From Candidatus Rokuibacteriota bacterium (lineage in GTDB: Bacteria; Methylomirabilota; Methylomirabilia; Rokubacteriales; CSP1-6), in NCBI GenBank assembly GCA_003220435.1, contig QHSL01000086.1:1-51762 (forward strand): a stretch of 51,762 bases of DNA. Direction: 5' to 3'. The notes below the pieces were generated by a model, which saw only the letters and a program-made list of their open reading frames with translations, did not search any database and was not told where the DNA came from. This document shows, in pieces, positions 8,585 through 17,055 of the stretch. Numbering within the stretch: position 1 is the stretch's first letter; each line of letters begins with the position of its first letter. The position numbers and the translations under genes are program-made.

Positions 8585-8590
8585 CCGCTC

Positions 8591-8613
8591 CCGGGCGACC
8601 AGCGGTCGCTCGG
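8591..8613. terminator. Hairpin between convergent genes
   Basis: Ten-pair stem ccgggcgacc / ggtcgctcgg with loop agc (one G-T pair), lying between the ABC protein stop (8584) and the end of the convergent LLM gene (8627). Likely serves both strands. Confidence 0.5.
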
Positions 8614-8626
8614 CGAGCCGCCCTCG

Positions 8627-9709
8627 TCAGCGCAGACGCGGAGCAACCTCCTGCGCGTAGAGGCGGATCGACGTAAGAACGCGCTCGAGCGGGATCCGCC
8701 CGCCCACGTTCGACTCCATGATGACCCCCGACAGCCCGAGCTGACTCCGCAGCTGGCGCAACCGGTCGACGACCATGTCCGGGGTACCGTAGGCGACCCG
8801 ATCGCGCAACAACTCGTCGTAGGTCACGTGGGAGAGGCGGTCGGCGCGCTCCGCGCGCTCCTCCGCGGCGGTCGTCCCGGCCGCGCCGACCGACGCGGCC
8901 ATGTTCTCGGCGAGCCGGCGATAGGCACGCATGGTGCTCTCCTCCGGCTCCGAGCGGGCCTGGTGCGCCGTCGCGGCCACATAGACAGGCATGCGGAGGT
9001 AGACGTTGCCGTCGCCTGGATGTCCGGCTTCCCGCAGGGCGGTGCGGTACGCTTTCAGGTGCCCGACGGCCTCGGGGACGTCGAAGCCGCGCAACCCGGT
9101 GACGAGCGAGAAGCCCATGCGCCCGACCATCGGAAACGTGTCGTGGGTCGTGGCCGCCACCCAGATGGGCGGGTGGGGCTTCTGATACGGCCGCGGGACC
9201 ACCGTCAGATTGTCGAACGTGAAGTATTTTCCCGTGTGCGTGAAGCCATCCTGCGTCCACGCCTTGAGAATGACGTCGAGCGATTCCAGGAAGCGCTCGC
9301 GGCTCTCGTCGTACCGAACGCCGTAGCCCGAGTAGGCGCGAGGGAAGCCGCTGCGCCCGACGCCGAAATCGAGGCGGCCCTGGCTGATCTGATCGACGGT
9401 GGCCGCCTCCTCGGCGGTGCGGATGGGATGACTGAGCGGGAGAACGCTGACGCCGGTGCCGATCCGTATGCGTGTGGTGCGCGCGGCGATGCCCGCGGCC
9501 AGCACGAGCGGCACGGAGGCGATCGACGGGATGCCGGCGCCCATCGGGTCAGTCGGTCTCCGGTGGATCGCGAAGTGTCGCTCGGCCAGCCAGACACCGT
9601 CGAGCCCCTGGGTCTCCGCGATCTCGGCGATGGACATCGCTTCCGCAAACGCCTGTTCCTGCGTTCTTCCCTCGCGGTAGTCGCATTCCATCACCAGGCC
9701 GACGTGCAT
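8627..9709 (-). CDS. LLM-class flavin-dependent oxidoreductase
   Basis: 360 residues with the bacterial luciferase-like fold: DGVWLAERHFAIHRRPTDPM (about 36-56), RIRIGTGVSVLPLSHPIRTAEEAATVDQISQGRLDFGVGRSG (80-122), FTHTGKYFTFDNLTVVPRPYQKPHPPIWVAA (155-187). These bind FMN or F420 and place it on a TIM barrel. It is likely an F420- or FMN-dependent monooxygenase or dehydrogenase; the substrate cannot be read. The ATG at 9709 has GAGGAG upstream, and a TATAAT -10 box lies at 9734-9739, giving a leader of roughly 20 bases. A second LLM enzyme lies at 14718-15956 but belongs to a different subgroup. Confidence 0.87.
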   Translation of the reverse strand: MHVGLVMECDYREGRTQEQAFAEAMSIAEIAETQGLDGVWLAERHFAIHRRPTDPMGAGIPSIASVPLVLAAGIAARTTRIRIGTGVSVLPLSHPIRTAEEAATVDQISQGRLDFGVGRSGFPRAYSGYGVRYDESRERFLESLDVILKAWTQDGFTHTGKYFTFDNLTVVPRPYQKPHPPIWVAATTHDTFPMVGRMGFSLVTGLRGFDVPEAVGHLKAYRTALREAGHPGDGNVYLRMPVYVAATAHQARSEPEESTMRAYRRLAENMAASVGAAGTTAAEERAERADRLSHVTYDELLRDRVAYGTPDMVVDRLRQLRSQLGLSGVIMESNVGGRIPLERVLTSIRLYAQEVAPRLR

Positions 9710-9733
9710 GTCAGTCTCCTCTGCAGCGCTTGG

Positions 9734-9739
9734 ATTATA
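9734..9739 (-). promoter_or_regulatory. TATAAT -10 element ahead of the LLM oxidoreductase
   Basis: Reads TATAAT on the minus strand, 25 bases before the LLM start codon. No good -35 hexamer is seen at 16-18 bases, so the element is a -10 candidate only. Confidence 0.45.
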
Positions 9740-9749
9740 CTGCGCCCTT

Positions 9750-9884
9750 CTACAGACTCGCCCTCACACGCTCGAGCGCTTCTTCCTTGCTGATGCTGCC
9801 CGCGTCCTTGCCACGCGCGATCTCCTGAAGCCGCTGCAGCTCTTCCTCGCTCGCGCCCAGCGGATGCTCAGGGCCATGGGCCAA
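9750..9884 (-). CDS. Possible 44-residue protein upstream of the LLM oxidoreductase
   Basis: From TTG 9884, with GTAGG immediately upstream, 44 codons encode an acidic/basic helical peptide, including ASEEELQRLQEIARGKDAG and SISKEEALERVRASL. The composition (EEL, KEEALERV) is unlike the Arg/Pro/Ser-rich shadow frames of this genome and looks like a short-helix protein. No family recognised. The weak TTG start and small size keep confidence low. It ends 40 bases before the LLM gene, with a -10 box between them. Confidence 0.33.
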   Translation of the reverse strand: MAHGPEHPLGASEEELQRLQEIARGKDAGSISKEEALERVRASL

Positions 9885-9953
9885 CCTACGGTGAGTGCGA
9901 GGGGGCGTCAAGATCTCGGTGTGTGATGCTACCCTGCGCAGGGAGGATCTACG

Positions 9954-10379
9954 ATGGCTCTGCGCCCTGCGTCGTTGTTCACCGTCGTACGACTCGCGCT
10001 GGTTGCCCTCGCCGTGACGGCCTGCGCGAGCTCCGGTGGCTTCCTGGGCCCGTCGGCGTCGACCACCACGCTGATGGCCGGCTGGGAGCGCCACTTCGCC
10101 GTCGATTGGACGACCGAGTCCGAGCGAGGCGGAACGCATCGGCTGGTCGGCTATGTAACCGGACGGCAGGGGGCGTATGCTGAGCCGGTCCGTTTGCTGG
10201 CGCAGGCGCTCGATTCATCCGGCGCCGTCGTGGCGCAGCGCATCAGGTGGGTGCCCGGGGGCGTCAACGGCTTCCAGCGCGCGTATTTCGACATTCCCGA
10301 CCTTCCGTCCGCCGCGCAGTACCGGGTCACCGTGTGGGACTACACCTTCCAACAGAGTGGCGACTCAGGCTGGCTCTGA
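9954..10379 (+). CDS. Small lipoprotein with FxLYD/YcfL-like beta domain
   Basis: 141 residues; ATG 9954 preceded by AGGGAGG. The signal peptide ends LAVTACAS, a lipobox-like site, so the protein is probably lipid-anchored. The rest (WTTESERGGTHRLVGYVTGR, VRLLAQALDSSGAVVAQRIRWVPGGVNGF, RAYFDIPDLPSAAQYRVTVWDYTF) is an all-beta domain of about 100 residues in which strands carry GYV, LLAQALD and YFDIP. It is a distant paralogue of the protein at 22558-22974: same order of motifs (GYVYN, KIERVDASG, WIPGEV, YFSASVPAAANYRV). Function unknown. An extended -10-like TGCTACCCT lies upstream. Confidence 0.6.
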   Translation: MALRPASLFTVVRLALVALAVTACASSGGFLGPSASTTTLMAGWERHFAVDWTTESERGGTHRLVGYVTGRQGAYAEPVRLLAQALDSSGAVVAQRIRWVPGGVNGFQRAYFDIPDLPSAAQYRVTVWDYTFQQSGDSGWL

Positions 10380-10405
10380 CCCCGTAGGCTGGCGCTGAAA
10401 CAGAC

Positions 10406-10442
10406 ACGCGCACGGGAGGGCCGGCACCCTTCCCGTGCGCGT
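10406..10442. terminator. Strong hairpin terminator between convergent genes
   Basis: Perfect 12-pair stem acgcgcacggga / tcccgtgcgcgt, extended inside by ggg/ccc with one bulged t. Sits between the lipoprotein stop (10379) and the pilin stop (10462). T-runs are weak on both sides. Confidence 0.65.
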
Positions 10443-10461
10443 TGTGCTTCCTCGCTGACCG

Positions 10462-10872
10462 TTACGGCAGCGAGACGGTCGTGCCGTCACCCGACGCCGA
10501 GATGACGAAGGTGCCGGCAGCGGTGCTGCCCGCGTACACGTACGGGGTCGTCCACCCAGACGGAGGCGTCGGAAGCGACGCCATGAACGGACCGGCCGTC
10601 TGGTTTTGAGAGTTGGTAACTACCGCCGTCAGCGGGTTGAGCGTGGCCGGGACCACACCCATGTGGGCGGAGTAGATCGAGACGGCCGAGGCGAGGGTCC
10701 GGGCGTCGGCCTGGGCCTTGGCGATCCGCGCGCGCGCCTGAACGTTGGCGTAGAGCGGGATGGCGATGGCCGCCAGGATGCCGATGATCGCCACGACGAT
10801 CATCAGCTCGATGAGGGTGAAGCCTCGCTGGTTCGCAACCGTGAGCCGCTTTCTCGTCCACCATTGAAACAT
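10462..10872 (-). CDS. Type IV pilin-like major pseudopilin
   Basis: 136 residues. After a positively charged leader of 17 residues (MFQWWTRKRLTVANQRG) comes the class III signal GFTLIELMIVVAIIGILAAI: cleavage after Gly17, N-methyl-Phe at +1 and Glu at +5. The following segment IAKAQADARTLASAVSIYSAHMG is the usual alpha-1 extension of GspG/PilA-type proteins. The C-terminal part is short, Thr/Ser/Gly-rich and has no Cys pair. The leader is longer than the usual 6-10 residues. No assembly genes (pilB, pilC, pilD) lie nearby, so it is an orphan pilin. AGGGGG precedes the ATG. A sigma-54-type promoter lies at 10936-10951. Confidence 0.88.
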   Translation of the reverse strand: MFQWWTRKRLTVANQRGFTLIELMIVVAIIGILAAIAIPLYANVQARARIAKAQADARTLASAVSIYSAHMGVVPATLNPLTAVVTNSQNQTAGPFMASLPTPPSGWTTPYVYAGSTAAGTFVISASGDGTTVSLP

Positions 10873-10935
10873 TGAAGCCCCCTGACTCAGCGTCTGCCGC
10901 TTGGAGTTAGATGTTGTTCCGTGGCTGAGTGAGAG

Positions 10936-10951
10936 AGCAGCTTTGGTGCCA
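10936..10951 (-). promoter_or_regulatory. Sigma-54 (-24/-12) promoter of the pilin gene
   Basis: On the minus strand the bases read TGGCACCAAAGCTGCT. The consensus is TGGCAC-N5-TTGC; all positions match except one T in the -12 box, and GG/GC spacing is correct. It would give a leader of about 55 bases ahead of the pilin ATG. pilA promoters in other bacteria are often sigma-54/PilR dependent, which fits. Confidence 0.7.
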
Positions 10952-11108
10952 CGCAGCGGTCGAGGTACACCGCAGCTATCTCGAACATTTGCGAGGCGTC
11001 GATTTCCGGAGGCCTGAAGAATTCACCGGTCGGAGTCTGATCAGCGCGGCCAGTTCGGTGTCAGCTCCATGAGCAGCGGACGAATTTGCGGCAGTTTCCG
11101 GAGACGCC

Positions 11109-13319
11109 TCAGTCCCCCTGTTTGCGCAGAATTTTCGGAATCACCGCGCCGTCGACGGTAGGCGCCGGCGCCACGCCGAGGATCGCCATGACCGTGGGCG
11201 CCACGTCCACGTTGTGGATCACGTCGAGTTTCCGGTGCTGCTTGAGGCTCGGGCCGGCGGCGTAGAGGATCGCGCTCATCGAGGGCAGCTCCGAGTTGTG
11301 GCCGTGGGCGCCGTAGAAGTTGGGCACCGAGTAGACGGTGGTCGTGCCATTGAAGGGCGCGTCGCCGAGCCGGGCGACCCCGGGGGTCTGGGTGCCGTCG
11401 AAGTTGTAGCCCTCGATCATCAGGCCCACCACGTCGCCGGTGTCCTGGCCGATGCTCTCGTTGGTGCAGAAGCCAGGAAAGCCGCAGTTGTTCGGCCGCG
11501 TCACGACGTCGCTGAAGAGCCCCGCGGCCCCGGGGTTGTAGAACGCATTGGAGTCGATCGCCGCGCGCAGCGCCGCCCCGACCTGGGTGACCAGCGCCGG
11601 ATAGTCCGCCGGCGTCACGGTGCCGCCGGCCTCGCGACCCTGGAGGTTCACGTGGACGTTGGCGGCCGGGCCGGTGGTCCGAAGGCCGAGCAGACTCACG
11701 TTCACGCCGGCGTTGGCGAGCAGGTTGCGCAGGCTCACCGCGGTGTGGAAGGGCGCCATGCCGTGGTCCGACACGACGAACACGTCGCGCAGCGGCTCGC
11801 CGTTCGGGCGCGCGCCGACCGCGTTCAGGATCGCCTCCACGGCCCCGTTGGCCTGCTGGTAGGCGAATTTGAGATAGCCGTCATAGCGGGCGATCTTGTC
11901 CGCGTCCTGGCCGACGGCGCCGGGCGGGTTGCCGGGAGTGCCGACCGTCCCGGCGTCGAGCGGGTTGGTCGCCTGGCGGGGGTCGGTGAGAGTGAACTGG
12001 TGGCCCGAGCCGTCGGGTTGCTCGAAGTAGAGCATTATGAGGTCGGCGTCGGGGTTCTGGGCGATCGCGCGCAGCGCCACCTGGATCTGGTAGCTGGTCC
12101 AGGTTCCCACCTGATCGCGGTACATCGCTTCGAGCTCGAGATCCGGGAAGGTCCCGAAGCCCGGGCTCAGCCGCTCGGGAATGCGGAAGTCGGGCTGCGG
12201 AGCCCAGAAGCCGACGTTGTTGTTGATGTCGTCGACCACCGCGAGCACGGGCGCGTTGCGGGGAATGAAGTTCGCGGAGTAGCGCGCGAGGCGGACGGTC
12301 GAGAGGTCGGGGGCCAGCAGGCTCACGAAGTACGCGGCGCCGACCTTGTTGCCCGAGCCTTCGAAGAAGAACTTCGCCGACGGGCCCCCGAGCTTCACGT
12401 AGGCCGGGCCGGTCGAGGGGAGCGGGAACGGCCCGGGCGGGATGCCGGCGGTGGCTTCGAAGAACACCAGCGTGTCGTAGTTGACGGTGTTGTCGTCTGT
12501 CGTGTCGAGAGCCGCGGCCTTGATGTCGTAGCGCAGCGTGCGGCCCGATGCGTTGGTGGTCCCGCAGGTGGCCGTGGTCGCCGGGGCGCAGAACACGGTC
12601 TCGATCGGGGCCGCCGTCACCTGGACGGGGCTGAACGACGGGTGACCGGCGGCCGCGAGCTGGCTGTTCAGGGTCGCGTCGGCGGCCACGAAGCTTCCCG
12701 CGACCAGCGAGAAGCCCTGCGCGCCCAGCCCGCCGAACGCGCCGAACGGCAGCGTATAGTCGGTCGTCCGTGTCGGGACCGCGGCCTGCGCCAGCGTTCC
12801 GGCGATGCCGATGTCGGCGCCGTCGCTGCCCGGCCACGTGGCGGTCACGACCTTCCTCCCAGCCTTCCGCAGCTGCACCCACAGGGGCTCGGCCGTCGGC
12901 GTCGTGGTCGCGCCGAGCGGGCTCAGCTGGTAGCCGCCGATCGGCGCGGCAAACCCGCTGATGCTGGTGCCGATGGACGCGGCGACGGGATGGAAGGTAT
13001 TCAAGGGAATGTCGTTGTGGGGCGCGGTGGAGCCGGTCGCGATCGCGATGTGGGCCACGGCGGTCACCGAGGGCGTGACCGTGATGTTCTGCTCGGCAAC
13101 GACCCCGTGAGCCTTGAGGCGGCCAAGGCCGGTCTTCTTGTCCAGCACCCCGGACTTGAGATAGCTCTGGATCAGGTCCGGCTTGGCGCCGTCGAGAGAG
13201 ATCACGACGACCTGAGGTTTGGACGTCTTGGCCCCGCCCTCGTCCGCCGATGCGAACTGGACGGCCGCGGCGACGACGATCGCGGCAGCAAGCGCGACGG
13301 CGCGCGATTTGAGGTCCAT
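11109..13319 (-). CDS. Secreted alkaline-phosphatase-fold phosphodiesterase/nucleotide pyrophosphatase
   Basis: 736 residues from ATG 13319 (AGGAGGGG upstream). A signal peptide (LAAAIVVAAAVQFASA) precedes PQVVVISLDGAKPDLIQSYL, the first metal-binding strand with Asp43. The nucleophile region is VTPSVTAVAHIAIATGSTAPHND, with a Thr as in NPP-type enzymes. Later metal ligands appear in LIMLYFEQPDGSGHQ, VFVVSDHGMAPFHT and YGAHGHNSELPSM, and the end VAPTVMAILGVAPAPTVDG is typical of the type I phosphodiesterase family. It is longer than usual, with a beta-rich insert (about residues 190-350) including two Cys (FCAPATTATC). It likely cleaves phosphodiesters outside the cytoplasm; substrate unknown. 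The MFS gene is divergent. Confidence 0.85.
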   Translation of the reverse strand: MDLKSRAVALAAAIVVAAAVQFASADEGGAKTSKPQVVVISLDGAKPDLIQSYLKSGVLDKKTGLGRLKAHGVVAEQNITVTPSVTAVAHIAIATGSTAPHNDIPLNTFHPVAASIGTSISGFAAPIGGYQLSPLGATTTPTAEPLWVQLRKAGRKVVTATWPGSDGADIGIAGTLAQAAVPTRTTDYTLPFGAFGGLGAQGFSLVAGSFVAADATLNSQLAAAGHPSFSPVQVTAAPIETVFCAPATTATCGTTNASGRTLRYDIKAAALDTTDDNTVNYDTLVFFEATAGIPPGPFPLPSTGPAYVKLGGPSAKFFFEGSGNKVGAAYFVSLLAPDLSTVRLARYSANFIPRNAPVLAVVDDINNNVGFWAPQPDFRIPERLSPGFGTFPDLELEAMYRDQVGTWTSYQIQVALRAIAQNPDADLIMLYFEQPDGSGHQFTLTDPRQATNPLDAGTVGTPGNPPGAVGQDADKIARYDGYLKFAYQQANGAVEAILNAVGARPNGEPLRDVFVVSDHGMAPFHTAVSLRNLLANAGVNVSLLGLRTTGPAANVHVNLQGREAGGTVTPADYPALVTQVGAALRAAIDSNAFYNPGAAGLFSDVVTRPNNCGFPGFCTNESIGQDTGDVVGLMIEGYNFDGTQTPGVARLGDAPFNGTTTVYSVPNFYGAHGHNSELPSMSAILYAAGPSLKQHRKLDVIHNVDVAPTVMAILGVAPAPTVDGAVIPKILRKQGD

Positions 13320-13424
13320 GGGGTCCCCTCCTGTTCTCGAGGCCGGAGCAGAGCATGTCACGATTACGGGCCCGTGTGCATTACGTGTCGTTCTCGCTCA
13401 GTCGGCTCGTGTAGAGTCAGGGCG

Positions 13425-14699
13425 ATGCCCGGGGGACCGGATGGCACCCGAGGAGCAGGGGAGCATGCGCCGAGTGAAAGACGTCTCGGCGCTCTCCGGC
13501 ACCGGGACTTCCGGCTGTTCTGGGCCGGCCAGCTGATCTCCCAGATCGGCACCTGGATGCAGAGCGTGGCGCAGGCGTGGCTGGTGCTCGAGATCACGCA
13601 ATCTCCGCTCAAGCTCGGAGTCGTCAGTGCGCTTCAGTTCACGCCGGTCCTCCTGCTGTCGCCGGTGGGCGGCGCGCTGAGCGATCGCTTCGCCAAGCGG
13701 CGGGTGCTGCTCATCAGCCAGGTGGCGATGAAGCTCCAGGCGCTGGTCCTGGCGCTGCTCGTCTGGAGCGGCCACATTCAGTTCTGGCACGTCGCGATCC
13801 TCGCCACTGTCTACGGGCTCGGGCGCGCCCTCGATATCCCGGCACGCCAGGCCTACGTGACAGATCTCGTCGGCCGCCGCGATCTGGCGAACGCGGTCGC
13901 GCTGAACTCGATCGTCATGAACGGCGCGCGCATCGTCGGGCCCGCCGTCGCGGGGCTGCTCATCTCGGGCTTCGGCGTCGCGATGGCGTTCCTCCTCAAC
14001 GGCGCGAGCTTCGTCGTCGTGCTCGCGGTGCTCCTGGCCATCCGCACCGAGGGCCAGCCTGACCCCGCCGGACGTATCGGGATCGGCAAGGGCCTTCTCG
14101 GCGCCGTGACCTACGCAGCGGAGACTCCGCCCGTCGCGTTCACGCTCGGATTGATGGTCGTCGTGAGCCTGCTGGTCCTCAACTTCAACGTGGTGGTCCC
14201 GCTGGTCGCCCGCGACATGCTCAAGCTGGGAGCTCATGGGTTCGGGCTGCTCATGTCGGCGCTGGGCGTCGGCGCCGTGGCCGGTGGGTTCGGGATTGCG
14301 CTGCTTCGCCGCGACCTGCCGCCGCTCTCGTTCCTGGCCGGCTCGGCCGTGATCCTCTGCGCGGGTCTCCTGGCGCTGGCGTTGGCCCACCAGTTCGTCA
14401 CCGCGGCGGTTGTGCTCGCCCTGCTGGGAGGCTGTCAGATCTTTTTCACGACGGGCTGCAACACGACGCTGCAGCTCAGCGCGCCCAACGCGCTCCGCGG
14501 TCGGGTGATGGGGCTCTACACGGTGACCTTCGCCGGCATGACGCCCTTCGGCTCGCTGCTGATCGGGACGATCGCCGAACACCTGGGCGTGCGCGTGGCA
14601 TGTGCCGCGGGCGGCGCCGCCGGGCTGCTGGCGGTGGCGGTGATCGTGCTGGTGGCGAACCGCGCGGGTCTCACGTGGAGGCCCGCGCGTGCGACGTGA
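13425..14699 (+). CDS. MFS transporter, DHA3/EntS-like exporter
   Basis: 424 residues from ATG 13425 (AGGG upstream). The frame extends far upstream antisense to the phosphodiesterase, but only the part from here has membrane-protein character. Twelve hydrophobic segments can be counted. Family marks: LRHRDFRLFWAGQLISQIGTWMQSVAQAWLV (TM1), LSPVGGALSDRFAKRRVLL (the MFS loop 2-3 motif G-x-x-x-D-R-x-x-x-R/K-R), ALDIPARQAYVTDLV and ALNSIVMNGARIVGPAVAGLLI, all usual in the enterobactin-exporter-like group. Probably an efflux pump for a small organic compound. Substrate cannot be inferred. Confidence 0.88.
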   Translation: MPGGPDGTRGAGEHAPSERRLGALRHRDFRLFWAGQLISQIGTWMQSVAQAWLVLEITQSPLKLGVVSALQFTPVLLLSPVGGALSDRFAKRRVLLISQVAMKLQALVLALLVWSGHIQFWHVAILATVYGLGRALDIPARQAYVTDLVGRRDLANAVALNSIVMNGARIVGPAVAGLLISGFGVAMAFLLNGASFVVVLAVLLAIRTEGQPDPAGRIGIGKGLLGAVTYAAETPPVAFTLGLMVVVSLLVLNFNVVVPLVARDMLKLGAHGFGLLMSALGVGAVAGGFGIALLRRDLPPLSFLAGSAVILCAGLLALALAHQFVTAAVVLALLGGCQIFFTTGCNTTLQLSAPNALRGRVMGLYTVTFAGMTPFGSLLIGTIAEHLGVRVACAAGGAAGLLAVAVIVLVANRAGLTWRPARAT

Positions 14700-14717
14700 C
14701 CTCGGGGGCCACCTCCC

Positions 14718-15956
14718 TTAGATCGCGGCGGCGCCGGCCGGCTGGGCGGGCGCCTGGAATTGCATGCTGACGGGCGAGTTGGCTTCGAACGGGCTCCACA
14801 GATCGAGCTCCTTCGCGATCTCCCGGAGCGCTGGAAGCACTTCCTCGCCGAGAAGCCGGATGCAGTTCCTGGTGTCTTCGTTGGTGACGAATCCGTCGGC
14901 CGCCCAGAAGCCCATGATGGACGGCCGCGTCTCCTCGAGCAGGCGCCGGAGCTTCGGGATGACCGTCTTCGGCGTTCCCGCGACGATCTGCTGGTTCTTG
15001 ATCTGATCCTCGAACGCGGCGCCGCGCGGGTTCGGGCGGCGCCCGACCGCGTACTCGACGAACGCCGAGCGGTAGGACGGCGAGAAGTAGCCCGAGGGGG
15101 TCGACCAGACCGGATGCGCCAGGCCGGTGAACTCGCCCTGCATCCACATGAACTGCTGCGCGTTCTGCATCGCCTTTTCCTCGGTCTCGGCGACGTGGCA
15201 GCGCTGGAGATAGCCGCGGTACTCGGGCCCGCCGGCGTACCCGGTCTCCGCCGCGACGCGATCGTATTGCTCCCAGATCTTCTTGGTCGCCTCGATCTCG
15301 GTGCTGAGCGCGATGTACGGATAGCGCTTGCGCGCGGCCCAGATGATCGTCTCCTTGCTGAGCACGCCGGGGATCCAGACGCGCGGGTGGGGCTTCTGGA
15401 GCGGCACCGCCCACGGGTTCACCACGCGATGCTGGTAGTGGGTGCCCTCCCAGCGGAACGGCCCCGGCTGGGTCCACGCCTTCACGATGAGGTCGTGCGC
15501 TTCCTCGAAGCGCTCGCGATTGAAGGCGGGGTTGACGCCGGTTGCCAGCTGCTCCTGGCCGCCGCCGCGCACGAAGCCCGACACGAGGCGCCCGCGCGAG
15601 ACCATGTCGATCATCGCCAGCTCCTCGGCGAGCCGAACCGGGTTGTCGGCGAGCGGCAGCGGGTTGCCGAGCAGGACGATCTTCACGCGCTTCGTCGTGG
15701 CCGCCAGGATCGACGCGAAGACGTTGCACTTGGCCTGCATGCAGAACGGCGCGTTATGGTGCTCGTTCAGCATGATGCCGTCGAAGCCGACGTCCTCGGC
15801 GAGCCGGTAGTGCTCGAGGTACTCGTTGTAGAGACGGCTGCCGGCGACCGGGTCGAAGTGACGGTTCGAGAACATGAGCGCGGTGGCGCCGAACTCGCGC
15901 CCCTCGTCCGCGGGGTACGCCGACATCGGCTGTTCGGTGAAGTACATGAGGTGCAT
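14718..15956 (-). CDS. LLM-class flavin-dependent oxidoreductase
   Basis: 412 residues. Luciferase-like marks: AEDVGFDGIMLNEHHNAPFCMQ (about 51-74), KIVLLGNPLPLADNPVRLAEELAMIDMVSRGRLVSGFVRGGGQEQ (92-136), NPWAVPLQKPHPRVWIPG (178-195). This longer subgroup is common beside alpha/beta hydrolases in soil bacteria. It follows the hydrolase gene by 11 bases on the same strand, so the two are an operon and probably act on the same compound, flavoprotein oxidation followed by hydrolysis or the reverse. Cofactor FMN or F420; substrate unknown. The MFS gene ends just beyond it on the other strand. Confidence 0.87.
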   Translation of the reverse strand: MHLMYFTEQPMSAYPADEGREFGATALMFSNRHFDPVAGSRLYNEYLEHYRLAEDVGFDGIMLNEHHNAPFCMQAKCNVFASILAATTKRVKIVLLGNPLPLADNPVRLAEELAMIDMVSRGRLVSGFVRGGGQEQLATGVNPAFNRERFEEAHDLIVKAWTQPGPFRWEGTHYQHRVVNPWAVPLQKPHPRVWIPGVLSKETIIWAARKRYPYIALSTEIEATKKIWEQYDRVAAETGYAGGPEYRGYLQRCHVAETEEKAMQNAQQFMWMQGEFTGLAHPVWSTPSGYFSPSYRSAFVEYAVGRRPNPRGAAFEDQIKNQQIVAGTPKTVIPKLRRLLEETRPSIMGFWAADGFVTNEDTRNCIRLLGEEVLPALREIAKELDLWSPFEANSPVSMQFQAPAQPAGAAAI

Positions 15957-15967
15957 CGCAGGTCTCC

Positions 15968-16765
15968 TTAGCTCACGAAGTCCGCGACGAGTCGCGCCAG
16001 CTCATCCGGCTTCTCCAGCTCGACGAAGTGCCCGGCCCCATCGACGATCTCGAGGCGGGCCCTCGGCAAGATCTTGGCGAAGCGCTCGCCGCACTCCAGC
16101 GGGACGATGCGATCGTCCCGGCCCCACACGACGAGACTCGGCGCCGCCACCCCGCCGAGCAGGTGCGGGAGCGTCGGGTTGTACATGTAGGGCTTCCACG
16201 CGATGCGGAAGCTCATCTCGCGATTGAGGTCCCACTGCTCGAGCAGCCGGGTCGGCGGCTCGGCGCCGAACACGCGATCGAAGGTTCGCGGGTCCGCGAA
16301 CCCGAGTCGCACGTAGTCGATGTAGGACAGCAGCGCCTGGTCGGCGATCTCGCCGCGCTCGGGCTTGAGGCCCATGGCCCCGACCAGGACCAGCCGCCGA
16401 AACGCGCGTGGCGCGAGCGCGGCCATCTCGGCCGCGATCCACCCGCCGAAGCCGAGGCCGACCACGGCGATAGGGCCGGCCGCGCGGGCTGCGGGGAGCT
16501 CGCCGAGCAGCCACTGGTACATGGCCGCGACGTCGCGCACGTTGCGAATCCAGTCGCCCCGCTCGGCGCCGTCGTACCCGGGGTGCGAGGGTACGAGCAC
16601 CGTGAACCGTCGGGCCAGCGCGTCGTAGAAGGGCAGCGGGCGTAGTGTTCCGATATCGTGGTGCAGCACCAGCAGGGGCGGTCCCTGACCGGCTCGCGCC
16701 ACGGGCATCGCGAGGCCCGCGATGGGAATCGTCTCGGTGACCCAGGCGCCGACGGTCGTGCTCAC
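15968..16765 (-). CDS. Alpha/beta-hydrolase fold protein with Gly at the nucleophile position
   Basis: 265 residues from GTG 16765. The fold is plain: LLVLHHDIGT (oxyanion region), VLVPSHPGYDGAE, VVWGRDDRIVPLECGERF (acid Asp) and VDGAGHFVELEKPDEL (catalytic His). The nucleophile elbow reads VVGLGFGGWIAAEMA, so the G-x-S-x-G Ser is replaced by Gly105 in what would normally be GHSFGG. With Asp and His kept but Ser missing, esterase chemistry is unlikely; it may act like cofactor-free dioxygenases or lyases of this fold, or bind a ligand only. It is the first gene of a two-gene operon with the LLM oxidoreductase. Confidence 0.82.
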   Translation of the reverse strand: MSTTVGAWVTETIPIAGLAMPVARAGQGPPLLVLHHDIGTLRPLPFYDALARRFTVLVPSHPGYDGAERGDWIRNVRDVAAMYQWLLGELPAARAAGPIAVVGLGFGGWIAAEMAALAPRAFRRLVLVGAMGLKPERGEIADQALLSYIDYVRLGFADPRTFDRVFGAEPPTRLLEQWDLNREMSFRIAWKPYMYNPTLPHLLGGVAAPSLVVWGRDDRIVPLECGERFAKILPRARLEIVDGAGHFVELEKPDELARLVADFVS

Positions 16766-16880
16766 GGGGGAAGCGCTCCTTCCAGTCGCGGCGGCTCGGG
16801 GCCGCCGGCCTGCCCGCAGAGTACTCGCTTCCCGCGGGTCGTGGCAACAAACGCTCGGCCGCGGGTCGGGTGCGTCGGGT

Positions 16881-16998
16881 GGGGTCAGCGACGACCACGC
16901 GGCACGCGTGCGCTGCCCCGGCTCGGCTGGGCTCCATCCGGGCGCCGCGCGCCCGCCGACGCGTTTCTGGAACGGGTCGCTGAGACCGCACCCGCCCG
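16881..16998. repeat. Dispersed intergenic repeat, family 1, copy 1
   Basis: A stretch of about 118 bases shares blocks such as gaccacgcggcacgcgtgcg, ggctgggctccatccgggcg and gaacgggtc with 19875-19985. Flanks are partly inverted repeats of each other (ggggtcagcga against tcgctgagaccgc). The surrounding gap 16766-17055 (290 bases) holds no gene that I can support. No transposase; it resembles a REPIN or MITE-like element. Confidence 0.75.
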
Positions 16999-17055
16999 CC
17001 CACGCCCCGACCGCTCGGCCACGCGTGCGTGGAACCAGCGAAGACGAGGCGTGAA

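Noticed and set aside
11214-13424. Very long plus-strand open frame merging with the MFS gene (1161 codons)
   Set aside because: The first 737 codons are antisense to the phosphodiesterase gene and Arg/Ala/Gly/Val-rich without domain character; an effect of high GC content.
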